Below are positions 9,303 to 18,741 of a stretch of 64,000 bases of DNA, in pieces (within the stretch, counting starts at the first letter, position 1; each line of letters starts with the position of its first letter). The stretch spans positions 237,785 to 301,784 of the forward strand of contig NZ_CAMLSE010000009.1 of NCBI RefSeq assembly GCF_946482605.1, given 5' to 3'. The notes below the pieces were generated by a model. The model saw only the letters and a list, made by a program, of their open reading frames with translations, was not told where the DNA came from and did not search any database. The stretch comes from an uncultured Dyadobacter sp. (GTDB lineage Bacteria; Bacteroidota; Bacteroidia; Cytophagales; Spirosomataceae). The position numbers and the translations under genes are program-made.

Positions 9303-10285
9303 TGATTACAGCCAGCATCAGCATCGTCATACCGACATTCAGACGGCCCGGGCTTTTGCATAAATGCCTGGCCGCCCTATACCGGCAGCGCTATCCGGGA
9401 TGTTTTTTTGAAGTGGTGGTCGTCTCCGATGGCCCCGACGCTCAAACCGGGGCGCTCGTGAAGGAATTTGCGCAGGAGCACCCTGATTTTTGTATCGCCT
9501 TTTACAGCCTGCCCAAGCAAAGAGGGCCGGCTGCGGTCCGTAACTACGGCTGGCACCGGACGTCCGGAGACCTGGTTATATTCACCGATGATGACTGTAT
9601 CCCCGATCCCGGCTGGCTCTCCGCTTACTGGCGGGCTTACCGTTATCACGATCAGGAGTATATCGCGTTCACTGGCCGCGTAACGGTTCCCGTGCGTGAA
9701 TGCCCCACGGACTACGAGAAAAACGTCGCCCACCTTTCCACAGCGGAATTCATTACTGCCAACTGCGCGTGCAGCCGGGCGGCGCTGGACCTCAACGGAG
9801 GCTTTGACGAGGCATTTCCCGCCGCCTGGCGCGAAGACTCCGACTTTCAGTTCGAGTTGCTGAAAAACCAGGTCCCGATTGCGCATGTCAGTGAGGCCGT
9901 GGTGTGTCACCCCGTCCGCGAGGCTCGCTGGGGAGTAAGTATTGCCGAGCAGCGAAAAAGTATGTTCAATGCATTGCTTTTCAAGAAACATCCCGACCTG
10001 TACCGGCGTCGGATCGCGCGGGGGCCGGTTTGGAATTATTATGTCATTATACTAGCGAATGTCACGGCGGCCATCGGGTTCGCGCTCGATGCACCCGCTA
10101 TCGGAGTGACGGCCCTGCTGATATGGCTATGCTCGCTGCTGTTCTTTGTGGTCAAACGCCTCAAGGGCACCGATCCATCGTTTGAGCACCGGCTGGAAAT
10201 GCTGGTTACTTCATTTGTGATTCCATACCTGTCTGTTTACTGGACCATTCGCGGGGCACTGCGATACAAAGTATTCTTCTTATGA
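9302..10285 (+). CDS. Glycosyltransferase family 2
   Basis: 327 residues from the ATG that overlaps the carbamoyltransferase stop. GT-A fold: SIVIPTFRRPGLLHKCL at the start, the DDD-type metal site in VIFTDDDCIPDPGW near residue 97, and a late acidic motif WREDSDFQFELL near 180. Two hydrophobic helices occupy about residues 249-290, so the enzyme is likely held on the inner membrane. An inverting transferase; the donor is not predictable. The stop overlaps the next start in ATGA, so the three plus-strand genes are translationally coupled. Confidence 0.9.
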   Translation: MITASISIVIPTFRRPGLLHKCLAALYRQRYPGCFFEVVVVSDGPDAQTGALVKEFAQEHPDFCIAFYSLPKQRGPAAVRNYGWHRTSGDLVIFTDDDCIPDPGWLSAYWRAYRYHDQEYIAFTGRVTVPVRECPTDYEKNVAHLSTAEFITANCACSRAALDLNGGFDEAFPAAWREDSDFQFELLKNQVPIAHVSEAVVCHPVREARWGVSIAEQRKSMFNALLFKKHPDLYRRRIARGPVWNYYVIILANVTAAIGFALDAPAIGVTALLIWLCSLLFFVVKRLKGTDPSFEHRLEMLVTSFVIPYLSVYWTIRGALRYKVFFL

Positions 10286-11283
10286 TATTTCCAACCGACT
10301 CCACGCGCCGCATTGCCGTTTTCAGGGCACTCCAACTGGGCGACATGCTATGTTCCGTGCCGGCGCTGCGCGCATTGCGGAATGCTTACCCCAAGGCTGA
10401 AATTACGCTGCTCGGACTTCCGTGGGCCAGTTCGTTCTGCGAGCGGTTCAGCGGGTATGTCAACGAATTCATCCATTTTCCCGGTTATGAAGGATTACCC
10501 GAGCAAGTGGTTGATCCGGGTAAATGGCAACAGTTCGAACGCACGATGCGCCGGAAGCCGTTCGACCTGATTCTTCAGATGCAGGGCAACGGCAGCATTG
10601 TCAACGAAATGCTGGAAAATTTCCTGGCCGGACCCGTTGCGGGATTTCACAGCGAAGGCAACTACCGGGACCCTGCACGCTTCCTCGAATACCCGACCGG
10701 CATTTCCGAAATAGAACGGCATCTGCGCCTCATGACGCACCTGGGCATTCCCTCGGTGGGTACCCATCTCGAATATCCGGTAACCCATGCCGAAGCAAAC
10801 CAGTTTCACGCGAGAAACCCAATGCTGGAAGAGGGACATTATGTATGTGTGCACCCGGGTTCGCGCGGCACCTGGCGCCAGTGGCCGCCCTCGCATTTTG
10901 CATGCCTGGCCGACCAATGCGCGGGAATGGGCTACCAGGTGGTGGTCACAGGAACAGCCGCCGAGTCACCTGTTACCCGGCAGGTCATCGACAGCATGGA
11001 CTACCCGGCCATTGACCTTACCGGCCGCACGGGCGCAGGCGAGATCGGGCAGCTGATACGGGAGTCGGCATTGCTCATCAGCAACTGCACCGGCGTATCA
11101 CACATCGCGGCGGCCACCGGCACGCCCAGCATTGTCATCAGCATGGACGGAGAGCCTGAACGCTGGGGCCCATTGAACCAGACCCTGCACAAAACCATCG
11201 ACTGGAACGCCCGCCAGGATTTCGACTTTGTGCTGGCCTCCATGCAATTGTTGCTGGAAGAGCGGAGTGTATATGCGGGTTAA
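10282..11283 (+). CDS. Glycosyltransferase family 9 (second heptosyltransferase-like gene)
   Basis: 333 residues. The N-terminal motif is IAVFRALQLGDMLCSVPALRAL, the typical GT9 entry. The C-terminal donor site includes VCVHPGSRGTWRQWP, then SNCTGVSHIAAATGTPSIVI. It shares fold and function class with the GT9 at 3245-4354 on the other arm of the cluster, but the two are clearly different in sequence and are not a recent duplication. It is the last gene of the plus-strand operon, about 100 bases before the SDR. Confidence 0.88.
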   Translation: MIFPTDSTRRIAVFRALQLGDMLCSVPALRALRNAYPKAEITLLGLPWASSFCERFSGYVNEFIHFPGYEGLPEQVVDPGKWQQFERTMRRKPFDLILQMQGNGSIVNEMLENFLAGPVAGFHSEGNYRDPARFLEYPTGISEIERHLRLMTHLGIPSVGTHLEYPVTHAEANQFHARNPMLEEGHYVCVHPGSRGTWRQWPPSHFACLADQCAGMGYQVVVTGTAAESPVTRQVIDSMDYPAIDLTGRTGAGEIGQLIRESALLISNCTGVSHIAAATGTPSIVISMDGEPERWGPLNQTLHKTIDWNARQDFDFVLASMQLLLEERSVYAG

Positions 11284-11379
11284 TCGCTCCGCTTGCCCAC
11301 ACAGCGCCGGGCAGCCGGTCGCTATCTGCCGGGCACGGTTTTTACTGATACCGCGCCTTTCATCCAAATATCAGACACA

Positions 11380-12177
11380 ATGGAAAATAATGGAAAGTAT
11401 GCCCTGATCACCGGGGCTACCAGCGGAATAGGACTTGAACTTGCCAAACTTTTTGCCAAAGACGGCTATAACCTCGTGATTACCGCCAGGGATATTGCGG
11501 AGCTGGACGAAACCAGTTCCATGCTGCGCTCCTCCGGTGTGGAAGTATTGGCTATCCCGAAAGACCTCTTCGATCGCGAGCAGGCATTCGGTTTGTATGC
11601 CGATATCAAGCAGCGTGGCATTGAAATCGACGTCCTGGTCAACAATGCAGGTCAGGGAGTTTACGGTAAATTCGACAAAACCGACATTGACCGGGAGCTC
11701 ATGATCATCGACCTTAACATAGCCTCGCTCGTTATTCTGACCAAATGCTTCCTCACCGATATGACCGCGAGGAATTCGGGCAGGATCCTGAACCTTGCGT
11801 CCATTGCCAGCAAGCTCCCGGGCCCATGGCAGGCAGTATACCACGGAACGAAGGCGTTTGTTCTCTCTTTTACGGAAGCTGTGCGTGAGGAAGTGAAGGA
11901 CACGAACATTACCCTCACAGCCCTGATGCCAGGTGTAACAGATACCGATTTTTTCAACAAAGCCGATATGCAGGATAGCAAAGCCGTTCAGGACGAGGAT
12001 AGTATGGCCGACCCGGCGGACGTGGCACGGGATGGCTACGCAGCGCTCATGGAGGGAAAAGACAAGGTGGTGTCGGGGTTTAAAAACAAGGTACAGATCG
12101 CGATGAGCAATCTCACACCCGACAGCGTGGTCGCGCATCAGATGAATGAACAGCAAAAGCCGGTGGGGGAACAGTAA
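11380..12177 (+). CDS. Short-chain dehydrogenase/reductase (SDR)
   Basis: 265 residues from ATG 11380. Classical SDR: cofactor loop TGATSGIGLELA at residues 9-20, NNAGQGVYG, catalytic Ser in LASIASKLPG and the YHGTK catalytic pair. The residues after the loop (ITARD) point to NADP(H). The substrate is unknown. A C-terminal extension with KNKVQIAMSNLTPDSVVAHQ matches the 'DltE-like' SDR group seen in stress regions. It ends before a strong bidirectional hairpin. Relation to the glycan cluster is unclear; the 96-base gap suggests its own promoter. Confidence 0.88.
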   Translation: MENNGKYALITGATSGIGLELAKLFAKDGYNLVITARDIAELDETSSMLRSSGVEVLAIPKDLFDREQAFGLYADIKQRGIEIDVLVNNAGQGVYGKFDKTDIDRELMIIDLNIASLVILTKCFLTDMTARNSGRILNLASIASKLPGPWQAVYHGTKAFVLSFTEAVREEVKDTNITLTALMPGVTDTDFFNKADMQDSKAVQDEDSMADPADVARDGYAALMEGKDKVVSGFKNKVQIAMSNLTPDSVVAHQMNEQQKPVGEQ

Positions 12178-12200
12178 CCGTACCAGATTATGTCATAAGC

Positions 12201-12236
12201 AAAAAAACCGGCTGCGGAATCCGCAGCCGGTTTTTA
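12201..12236. terminator. Bidirectional rho-independent terminator
   Basis: A perfect 10-bp GC-rich stem (CCGGCTGCGG / CCGCAGCCGG) with a 3-base loop is flanked by A and T runs. It sits between the convergent SDR and catalase genes and can end transcription from both sides. Confidence 0.9.
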
Positions 12237-12250
12237 ACTATATCAACCCA

Positions 12251-14443
12251 TTATGCGGGAATCTTTCTGGGTTTTTCCCGCTCCCAAAAACGGTGCTGTG
12301 CAAGGGTCATAACGAAACGGTCGGCCAGCTGCGAGGACTTATCACCGAAAACAATGCCGTCCAGCAGCACCGACTGATCGGTACATTCGGCCGGTACCTT
12401 CCTGGCGAAGTAGGTAGACTCGATCACCTGTAATGCGCCCGTATCCGCGGCTATGGCTTTACAATGCTTGAATGCTTCATTCAGAAAATGAACGGCATCG
12501 GCATCTGCTTCCAGCGTCGCGACGCTGTTGGTGCCGCCCGGCACGTAAACGCCGTCGTACAAGACGGACGCCGCGGTGAGCAAACTGTGATTGACCGCGA
12601 TCTGCTCGTCGGCCTCCGAAAGGATAAAGTTCTGCCGCGGTGCGATCACTTCCACCACCGCGCCGGCCTTTTCCAGGGCGGTCTTTACAGTGTTCAAAGA
12701 TTTACCATCGACTCCATCGGCTGCCAGAAACGCGATTTTTCTGGTTTTGATACTGTCTTTCGGGCTTGTGGCCATACTCAGTGCGGGCGATGTCGCCACT
12801 ACCGGCTCCTTTACTACCGGGTCATAATCGGCCGGATCCGCATCGGCGGGAATGCTCCGGTTCATAGGCAGCTCCGGATCCTCCGGAACCGAAAGGCGCA
12901 ATGCAAATGCGACCTCCGCCGCCAGTCCTTTATCAACCATCGACAATATGCCCAGCATCCGCTGCCGCACGGCATTCGATTGCACTTTACCCAGCTCGAA
13001 ACTGAATGCATCGATCATATGATTCTTCTCCGGATCCGACTGGCTGTTGAAAAATAGTTTAGCCTGGCTGAAATGATCCAGAAAGCTCTTGCTGCGGGCC
13101 CGCACCTTCCGTGCATCGATCCGTTCGGGATAGGAAGTGAATCCTCCTTCCGATGCTTTGGACTGAAGAGGGAAGTTATCACCAATGCTGTTGGGCCCGT
13201 AACTGACCTTGCCCCGGTTGATCGTCTGCCGCATATAGCCGTCCCGCTGGTTGTTGTGAACCGGCACAATGGGGCGGTTGATCGGGATCTCCTGAAAATT
13301 GGGGCCGCCCAGGCGGATCAGCTGCGTATCGGTATAAGAGAAAAGTCGTCCCTGCAACAGCGGGTCATTCGTAAAGTCAATGCCCGGCACCACATGCCCT
13401 ATATGAAATGCGGACTGCTCGGTTTCCGCGAAGAAGTTTTCCGGGTTGCGGTTCAGCGTGAGCTTGCCCACCCGGCGTACCGGTACAAGCTCCTCGGGAA
13501 TAATTTTGGTCGGATCCAGCAGATCGAAATCGAATTTGAATTCATCTTCTTCCGGCACGATCTGAAGGCCTAGTTCCCATTCAGGGAAATTTCCGCTTTC
13601 GATCGCATCCCAAAGATCGCGACGGTGAAAGTCGGGGTCTTTGCCTGAGATGTTCTGAGCCTCGTCCCAAGCCACCGAATGCACCCCGAGCAGGGGTTTC
13701 CAGTGAAATTTCACGAAGCTGCTCACGCCTTCCGCATTCACCAGCCGGAATGTATGCACGCCAAAGCCCTCCATCATCCGGTAGCTGCGCGGAATGGCGC
13801 GGTCACTCATCAGCCACATGATCATATGCGTCGATTCGGGCATGACCGAAATAAAATCCCAGAAGGTGTCGTGCGCGGAAGCGGCCTGCGGGATTTCATT
13901 ATCCGGTTCCGGTTTCACGGCATGCACCAGGTCCGGGAATTTCATGGCATCCTGAATAAAAAATACCGGCATATTGTTCCCTACCAAGTCAAAATTCCCT
14001 TCCTGTGTATAAAACTTGACAGCAAACCCCCGGACATCGCGCGCGAGGTCGGTCGATCCGCGGGAGCCCGCTACGGTGGAAAAGCGTACGAAAACAGGCG
14101 TTTCGATCGCTGTATCATTGAGAAAACCGGCCTTTGTAAACTCCGCCAGCGGCTCGTAGAGTTTGAATACGCCATGAGCGCCGGATCCGCGTGCGTGTAC
14201 GACGCGCTCAGGAATTCGTTCATGGTCAAAATGCGTGATTTTCTCGCGCAGGATAAAATCTTCCAGCAGGGAAGCGCCCCGGTCGCCGGCTTTCAGGGAA
14301 TTTTGGTCGTCGTTGACCTTAACACCGGTGTTGGTGTTCATCAGTTCGCCCGACGAGTCTTCCATGAATGGTTCAAGACTTCTGATCTTATCGTTTTCCG
14401 GCTGGTCGACCGCCGGATCTTGTTGTGCTTTCCTTTTCGCCAT
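12251..14443 (-). CDS. katE: Large-subunit catalase HPII type with C-terminal DJ-1/PfpI-like domain
   Basis: 730 residues, the size of clade II catalases. The catalytic His is in RVVHARGSGAHG (His 83). The Asn is in DLVGNNMPVFFIQD (156-157). The haem-ligand Tyr is in GRLFSYTDTQ (Tyr 370). The last ~160 residues, from KTRKIAFLAADGVDGKSL on, form the flavodoxin-like DJ-1 domain characteristic of KatE. It degrades hydrogen peroxide in the cytoplasm. The ferritin-like DUF892 gene ends 19 bases upstream, so the pair is one operon joining iron storage or stress protection with peroxide removal. No frameshift or missing ligand. Confidence 0.95.
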   Translation of the reverse strand: MAKRKAQQDPAVDQPENDKIRSLEPFMEDSSGELMNTNTGVKVNDDQNSLKAGDRGASLLEDFILREKITHFDHERIPERVVHARGSGAHGVFKLYEPLAEFTKAGFLNDTAIETPVFVRFSTVAGSRGSTDLARDVRGFAVKFYTQEGNFDLVGNNMPVFFIQDAMKFPDLVHAVKPEPDNEIPQAASAHDTFWDFISVMPESTHMIMWLMSDRAIPRSYRMMEGFGVHTFRLVNAEGVSSFVKFHWKPLLGVHSVAWDEAQNISGKDPDFHRRDLWDAIESGNFPEWELGLQIVPEEDEFKFDFDLLDPTKIIPEELVPVRRVGKLTLNRNPENFFAETEQSAFHIGHVVPGIDFTNDPLLQGRLFSYTDTQLIRLGGPNFQEIPINRPIVPVHNNQRDGYMRQTINRGKVSYGPNSIGDNFPLQSKASEGGFTSYPERIDARKVRARSKSFLDHFSQAKLFFNSQSDPEKNHMIDAFSFELGKVQSNAVRQRMLGILSMVDKGLAAEVAFALRLSVPEDPELPMNRSIPADADPADYDPVVKEPVVATSPALSMATSPKDSIKTRKIAFLAADGVDGKSLNTVKTALEKAGAVVEVIAPRQNFILSEADEQIAVNHSLLTAASVLYDGVYVPGGTNSVATLEADADAVHFLNEAFKHCKAIAADTGALQVIESTYFARKVPAECTDQSVLLDGIVFGDKSSQLADRFVMTLAQHRFWEREKPRKIPA

Positions 14444-14462
14444 AGTGTTGATGCTTAAATGG

Positions 14463-15014
14463 TTACGCTTCCTGTGATGCCTGGGTAGTCAGCTCGGCTG
14501 ATGCGATCTCAGCCAGGAGCTGATCGCTCTGCTGTTCTTCATCGAGCGTCTGCCTGAAAATCTGCACGGCGTCTGTCTGCCCCAATGCTTCTCCAAGCAG
14601 AATAAGCCCGGTGTACGAGGCGATCTCGTAATGCTCGACCTTCTGGGAAGCAAGCACAATTCCGACATCACGGGTTGCTGTGCCTGCATTCGTACTTTCG
14701 ATAACGCCTTCCCCTTCTTTGGTAAGACCTTCCATCGCATCGCATTTCTTGGCGATCGCCTTTTCGCCGAGCAGTTCGAATACCTGTTCTAGGCGGCTGA
14801 CATGCTCCTTCGTCTGAACGAGGTGCGTTTCAATTGCTTCCGCAAGCTTTGGCGAACCGGCCGCCTGGATCATTTTCGGCAGCACTTTCACGAGGTGGTT
14901 TTCTGCCCAATAAATGTCACGCACGCAATCCAGGAACAGCTCCTGTAACGCAGGGCCGTTGACGGAGGTCTTGCCTGTTTTAAATTTTGGTTCTGAGTTT
15001 GTTTCTGGTTTCAT
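14463..15014 (-). CDS. Ferritin-like DUF892 family protein (YciE/YciF-like)
   Basis: 183 residues. A four-helix ferritin-like bundle starts with LQELFLDCVRDIYWAENHL. Candidate metal ligands are the Glu of YWAENHL, Glu/His of AIETHLVQTKEHV, and Glu/His of KVEHYEIASY plus a late EEQQSDQLL helix. Family members are general stress proteins, often expressed with catalase. It leads an operon with katE. A second, more diverged member is at 39207-39698. Confidence 0.9.
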   Translation of the reverse strand: MKPETNSEPKFKTGKTSVNGPALQELFLDCVRDIYWAENHLVKVLPKMIQAAGSPKLAEAIETHLVQTKEHVSRLEQVFELLGEKAIAKKCDAMEGLTKEGEGVIESTNAGTATRDVGIVLASQKVEHYEIASYTGLILLGEALGQTDAVQIFRQTLDEEQQSDQLLAEIASAELTTQASQEA

Positions 15015-15132
15015 AAAACAATGTTTGAAAAAGTATGTGCGCTAAAAGCAATTCCCGTTCCAGCCGGACAACGCGGTTTTTTCCATGCATCGACATCCGG
15101 AATATGCGGATGTGTAGAAATTCGTTTACATT

Positions 15133-15621
15133 TTACTGGCCGCCATTATTAGCGCGTATCTTCTGCTTCCGCTTCATCTCCTGGTTCCGGTAATTGCCCG
15201 TCTTGCCGGTATGGTTCTTCATGTTTTTCGGTGCCGAGCCGCTTCCGGATTTTACCGTCGTATCCGTCTCCGTCAGGTTCTTCCTGCGTTGTTCGGTCGC
15301 TTCCGCACTGTTCAATATTGACTTCGAATCATTACCCGAATAGCGCCCGGCATCGTTGGCGTTCTCGTGCGAAGCCCCGCCAGGTCTCGTGCTGCCGTCA
15401 TTTTCGAGGCTTTTCCGTGCCTGCTGGGCGGTCCCGTCGGTATTGTCGGGTTTGCCGACCTTTCCGCTTTCTTCATTCCGGTCGCCTGGGTGAGGGCTTT
15501 CAGCTGGTTTGGCCTGTGTGGCCGGTCGCTTTTTGGGCTCCGAACCGGTTGTACTTTGGGAATAGGATGTCGCTGCGACGGATGAGAGCGCAGCAATGGC
15601 AAGGATCATGAACGTTTTCAT
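15133..15621 (-). CDS. Secreted low-complexity protein of unknown function
   Basis: 162 residues. A signal peptide (MKTFMILAIAALSSVAATSYSQ) is followed by a chain rich in Gly, Ser, Asn, Lys and Glu with no hydrophobic core, so it is probably disordered. The C-terminus is strongly basic (QEMKRKQKIRAN). Not a recognised family. It lies upstream of the DUF892-katE operon on the same strand, 118 bases away, and may be another stress-induced envelope protein. Confidence 0.65.
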   Translation of the reverse strand: MKTFMILAIAALSSVAATSYSQSTTGSEPKKRPATQAKPAESPHPGDRNEESGKVGKPDNTDGTAQQARKSLENDGSTRPGGASHENANDAGRYSGNDSKSILNSAEATEQRRKNLTETDTTVKSGSGSAPKNMKNHTGKTGNYRNQEMKRKQKIRANNGGQ

Positions 15622-15736
15622 AAGTGTTGGTTTTTAAGTTGATGAATTAAAATTTTCCGGCCCCTGAGGTCAGGAAACCGATGCTGGTATGTTCTTTGCT
15701 TTTGAGCGTAGTGACACTTTCACAACATGAATCGAT

Positions 15737-16210
15737 ATGGAACAAATGGAAATCTACCTGGTTGACGACTCTGCCGATCACCGCCTGCTGGTTAGGACCA
15801 TCTTCAAACAATTTCTTCCTGATTATCACTTGCGGTCGTTTCAAGGCGGAATGGAACTTTACCAGTTCCTGGTACTGCAGTCATCTTCCGAATACCGCGG
15901 CAGGAGGCCCGCACTAATCATCATGGACCTCAAAATGCCTGCTATCAATGGTGTCGAACTGCTGAAACTGATCCGCAAAACGCCGGACAATGCCGTCACG
16001 CGGTGGAGCACGATCCCGGTCGTTATTCTTACACACAGCGATGCGGTGGAAGACATTCAGAGCTGCTATGAAGCAGGCGCCAGCTCCTTCATCAAAAAGC
16101 CGCTCGAATTCGAAGCATTGCGGGATTTGCTGCAAACGATCTGCCATTACTGGGTAGACCACAACCGGCTTACCGTGGTGGCCAACCCCGTTCAGGCAAC
16201 GGAAGAGTAA
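15737..16210 (+). CDS. Single-domain response regulator (receiver only)
   Basis: 157 residues. The receiver has the acidic pair in YLVDDSADH, the phosphorylation Asp in IIMDLKMPAINGVEL, the Thr in VILTHSD and the Lys in SFIKKPLEF. No output domain, so it works by protein contact or as a phosphate relay in the style of Rcp1. It resembles the regulators at 24130 and 38291. The 3' end overlaps the convergent hypothetical gene by 19 bases. Confidence 0.92.
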   Translation: MEQMEIYLVDDSADHRLLVRTIFKQFLPDYHLRSFQGGMELYQFLVLQSSSEYRGRRPALIIMDLKMPAINGVELLKLIRKTPDNAVTRWSTIPVVILTHSDAVEDIQSCYEAGASSFIKKPLEFEALRDLLQTICHYWVDHNRLTVVANPVQATEE

Positions 16211-16659
16211 CTTTTCAGCTTGCTGGCCGGGTGGGTACCGAGCTCCCTGGCCAGCGAATTTTCCAGGCCGGCCAGTTTCTCAATGTGTTCATCGCAAGCA
16301 CGCGCCGCCTCGCTGTCTTTGTCGAGCTTGGACAGCAATGCCTTGTATTCTCCAAGCAGCATCTCCTGCTGCTCACTTATCTTCAGTAGCAACTCATATT
16401 CACCGATCGAATCTAAAAGGGAATCGTCCGTTCTGGTGATACTGGCCAGCTCACCGTCGTCCAGGTTGTTCTTGACTGATTCGTACATTGAATCGACGTC
16501 TTTCTTAAACAGCAGGGACATCATATACCCTGTACTGCATATTTTCCTGAGCGTCGACGACGTGTTGAGCCCCATTGCCGAGCGGAACAATGCTTCCTGT
16601 TTTTTGTACATCCGCCAGATCCTGGCAATACATTGCGTTACGTTTTTTACCTCATTCAT
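16192..16659 (-). CDS. Hypothetical all-helical protein
   Basis: 155 residues from ATG 16659; an upstream start at 16722 adds 21 residues of poor character. Mostly helical and charged, with heptad-like LLLKISEQQEMLLGEYKALLSKLDKD. No signal peptide or membrane helix. Family not recognised; the shape could be a four-helix bundle. Convergent overlap with the receiver gene may be fortuitous. Confidence 0.6.
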   Translation of the reverse strand: MNEVKNVTQCIARIWRMYKKQEALFRSAMGLNTSSTLRKICSTGYMMSLLFKKDVDSMYESVKNNLDDGELASITRTDDSLLDSIGEYELLLKISEQQEMLLGEYKALLSKLDKDSEAARACDEHIEKLAGLENSLARELGTHPASKLKSYSSVA

Positions 16660-17046
16660 ATCGTTGATCTTTATGCACTGACATGTTTCCTGTTGTGGAA
16701 AAATTCCTACGGGCTCCGGCAATCAGTTGCACGGGTGGCCGCGCTGGCAGAATGCCGTTTCTTTGCCTCCCCAGGAAGCCACGGCAACAGGTGGTGGTCA
16801 ACAATAATCTACCGATCAGGAAAAACATGGTGGTCAACTAAAATTTCGGATATCAGGTCAGGCGAAGCTTTGCAGGCCGCCGTAGCGAATCATTTTTCTG
16901 CCGTTGTACTATAAAAACCATTCCAGGTGAAGCTGCACCCCTTCCAAAAGTGACCCTTCGAACCGGGGCTTTACAGTAGTATCAGGTAGACCGCCTGCCT
17001 GCGACAAGGCGGCCCGCCTGACCTCCCGGCTATGAGCTGGACGAGT
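16660..17046. other. Intergenic region without a supported gene
   Basis: 387 bases between two minus-strand genes. Short open frames here lack protein-like composition. A weak hairpin (CCGCCT / AGGCGG) lies near 16990-17011 and could follow the lipoprotein transcript. Nothing else was seen. Confidence 0.4.
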
Positions 17047-17304
17047 TTAATTATCATGCTTTTTCCTGGTCGAATCGGCATTGAGGTTCGACTGATTGGA
17101 TGGATAACCGAGCGAATCGTCCTGATTGTCCGCCCCTACCCCGATGTCCTTCCGGCTCTCGGCACCGCTGCTGTCGTTGGGAGTGGTTTGCGACTCGCTC
17201 CCCGACCCGCTGCTGGTTTTTTCACGGTTGTTGATCGTATCGCAGCCTGCCAGCAAAGCAACGGACAGGGCAGCGACGGCAAAACTTACTTTCAATTGTT
17301 TCAT
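17047..17304 (-). CDS. Small lipoprotein of unknown function
   Basis: 85 residues from ATG 17304. A lipoprotein signal MKQLKVSFAVAALSVALLAGC ends in the lipobox LLAGC. The mature part is short and polar (Ser, Asn, Asp, Gly-rich) with no fold visible. Probably anchored in the envelope. Composition is similar to the secreted protein at 15133-15621. Confidence 0.65.
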   Translation of the reverse strand: MKQLKVSFAVAALSVALLAGCDTINNREKTSSGSGSESQTTPNDSSGAESRKDIGVGADNQDDSLGYPSNQSNLNADSTRKKHDN

Positions 17305-17630
17305 AACATCAATGATTGATCCGGCCGCGCGCCCTGCAAAAATGATACCTGCGCAGGCGTAACACAAGCCTACGGGTCGGCGCAAGGGGCGATCGGGAGC
17401 TGCCAGAGGGCGCGGATCCCCCGGAATTAGGGCAAGCTCTCATGCCATGGCATAGGTTTTTATCAATCGTGGGACTCTCCATGGCCGGCTAACTGGTTAT
17501 CGCGGACCCGGTTGACCGCGGTTCGCCTTGCAACGGCCAGCAAATACTACCATGCTGTATTGCGCGGAAAGAGGCTTTTCCAGTACTTTACACCCGGCCT
17601 GGAAGCAGATCAGCACCTAAAACCAAACGA
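17305..17630. other. Divergent intergenic region before cheB-like gene
   Basis: 326 bases between the minus-strand lipoprotein and the plus-strand CheB gene. It should hold both promoters, but no good TAnnTTTG element was found and no small gene is supported. Confidence 0.4.
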
Positions 17631-18668
17631 ATGGAAAAGCAAAACATCATTGTCATGGGTGCCTCTGCCGGCGGATTTGACGCGATCAAGCAACTTATCG
17701 CGGATCTGCCGCCGGATCTCGATGCCGCGATCTTCGTCACCTGGCACATGGCACCCACCCTCGAAGGAGTGCTTCCGAGGGTGTTGAACCAGGTCAATTC
17801 AATTCCGGCTGCCCACGCCCGGGATGGCGAGCCTATCGTTATGAACCGCATTTACGTCGCTCCGCCCGACCACCATTTGCTGCTGGAACGTGGACACGTG
17901 CGCGTAACGCGCGGCCCGAAGGAAAACCGCTTCCGTCCGGCAGTGGACCCGCTTTTCCGGTCGGCGGCTTATGCGTATCGGAACCGGGTGATAGGCGTCG
18001 TATTGTCCGGTGCGCTGGATGACGGGACGGCTGGTTTATGGACCATCAAATACCGTGGCGGCATGGCAATCGCACAGCATCCCCGTGACGCCGAAGTGGG
18101 TTCGATGCCGGAGAGTGCCATCCGTGAGGTGGCAGTCGATCATATTGTTCCATTGGCAGAAATGGGCTCGTTACTAACCCAGCTGGTCGGTAAACCTGCC
18201 GGTAAAAAAATAGGGGCAACCATGCAGGAAGATCAAAAAACAAAAGCAGAGATCCGGATTGCGGCCGGGGACGATACGGTGGGCATCAACATTATCGAGT
18301 ATGGGCAATTTAGCCCCTATTCCTGCCCGGAATGCCACGGCGTGCTTACCTTGCTCAAAGATGGAAACATCAGCCGGTTCCGCTGTCATACCGGTCATGC
18401 TTATTCCGCCGAAGGGCTTTTGACCGCTATTACTGAAAAAATCGAAGATAGTCTTTATAATGCCGTTCGCGGAGTAGATGAAAGCATGATGCTTCTTAAC
18501 CATATGGGCGACCATTTCGCCGAAGCAAACCATACCGGGCTCGCAGCTCAGTACTTTCAGCACGCCCAGAGAGCCAGCCAGCGATTGGAACTCGTCCGGC
18601 AGGCCTTGCTCCTGCGAGCGCAATGGCCCCTGGGAGAACTTATCCAATCGCATAAAAACGGGCATTGA
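17631..18668 (+). CDS. Stand-alone CheB-type methylesterase with C-terminal cysteine/histidine motif
   Basis: 345 residues. The CheB catalytic domain covers about residues 4-190, with Ser in GASAGGFDA (Ser 12), His in TWHMAP (His 39) and Asp in GALDDGTAG (near 130). It lacks the receiver domain of chemotaxis CheB, so it is not controlled by CheA phosphorylation in the usual way. The C-terminal half has a ribbon-like pattern CPECHGVL and FRCHTGHAYS, then a helical tail. In soil Bacteroidota such proteins go with CheB-CheR-kinase hybrids, as here 73 bases downstream. Probably part of a non-flagellar sensory pathway. The methylated target is unknown. Confidence 0.88.
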   Translation: MEKQNIIVMGASAGGFDAIKQLIADLPPDLDAAIFVTWHMAPTLEGVLPRVLNQVNSIPAAHARDGEPIVMNRIYVAPPDHHLLLERGHVRVTRGPKENRFRPAVDPLFRSAAYAYRNRVIGVVLSGALDDGTAGLWTIKYRGGMAIAQHPRDAEVGSMPESAIREVAVDHIVPLAEMGSLLTQLVGKPAGKKIGATMQEDQKTKAEIRIAAGDDTVGINIIEYGQFSPYSCPECHGVLTLLKDGNISRFRCHTGHAYSAEGLLTAITEKIEDSLYNAVRGVDESMMLLNHMGDHFAEANHTGLAAQYFQHAQRASQRLELVRQALLLRAQWPLGELIQSHKNGH

Positions 18669-18741
18669 CAGCCGGTGAATATGAACTACCGGTACCCTGC
18701 AATAAATTGACCCAACTTATAACCTGAAAGCAAGCGAGTTC

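Noticed and set aside
3245..11283. LPS core or O-antigen locus
   Set aside because: No wzx, wzy, ligase, lipid A or nucleotide-sugar gene is seen; only transferases, one phosphatase and the carbamoyltransferase.
13679..14458. A 259-codon plus-strand frame opposite katE
   Set aside because: Shadow of the catalase coding strand; no recognisable motif or start context.
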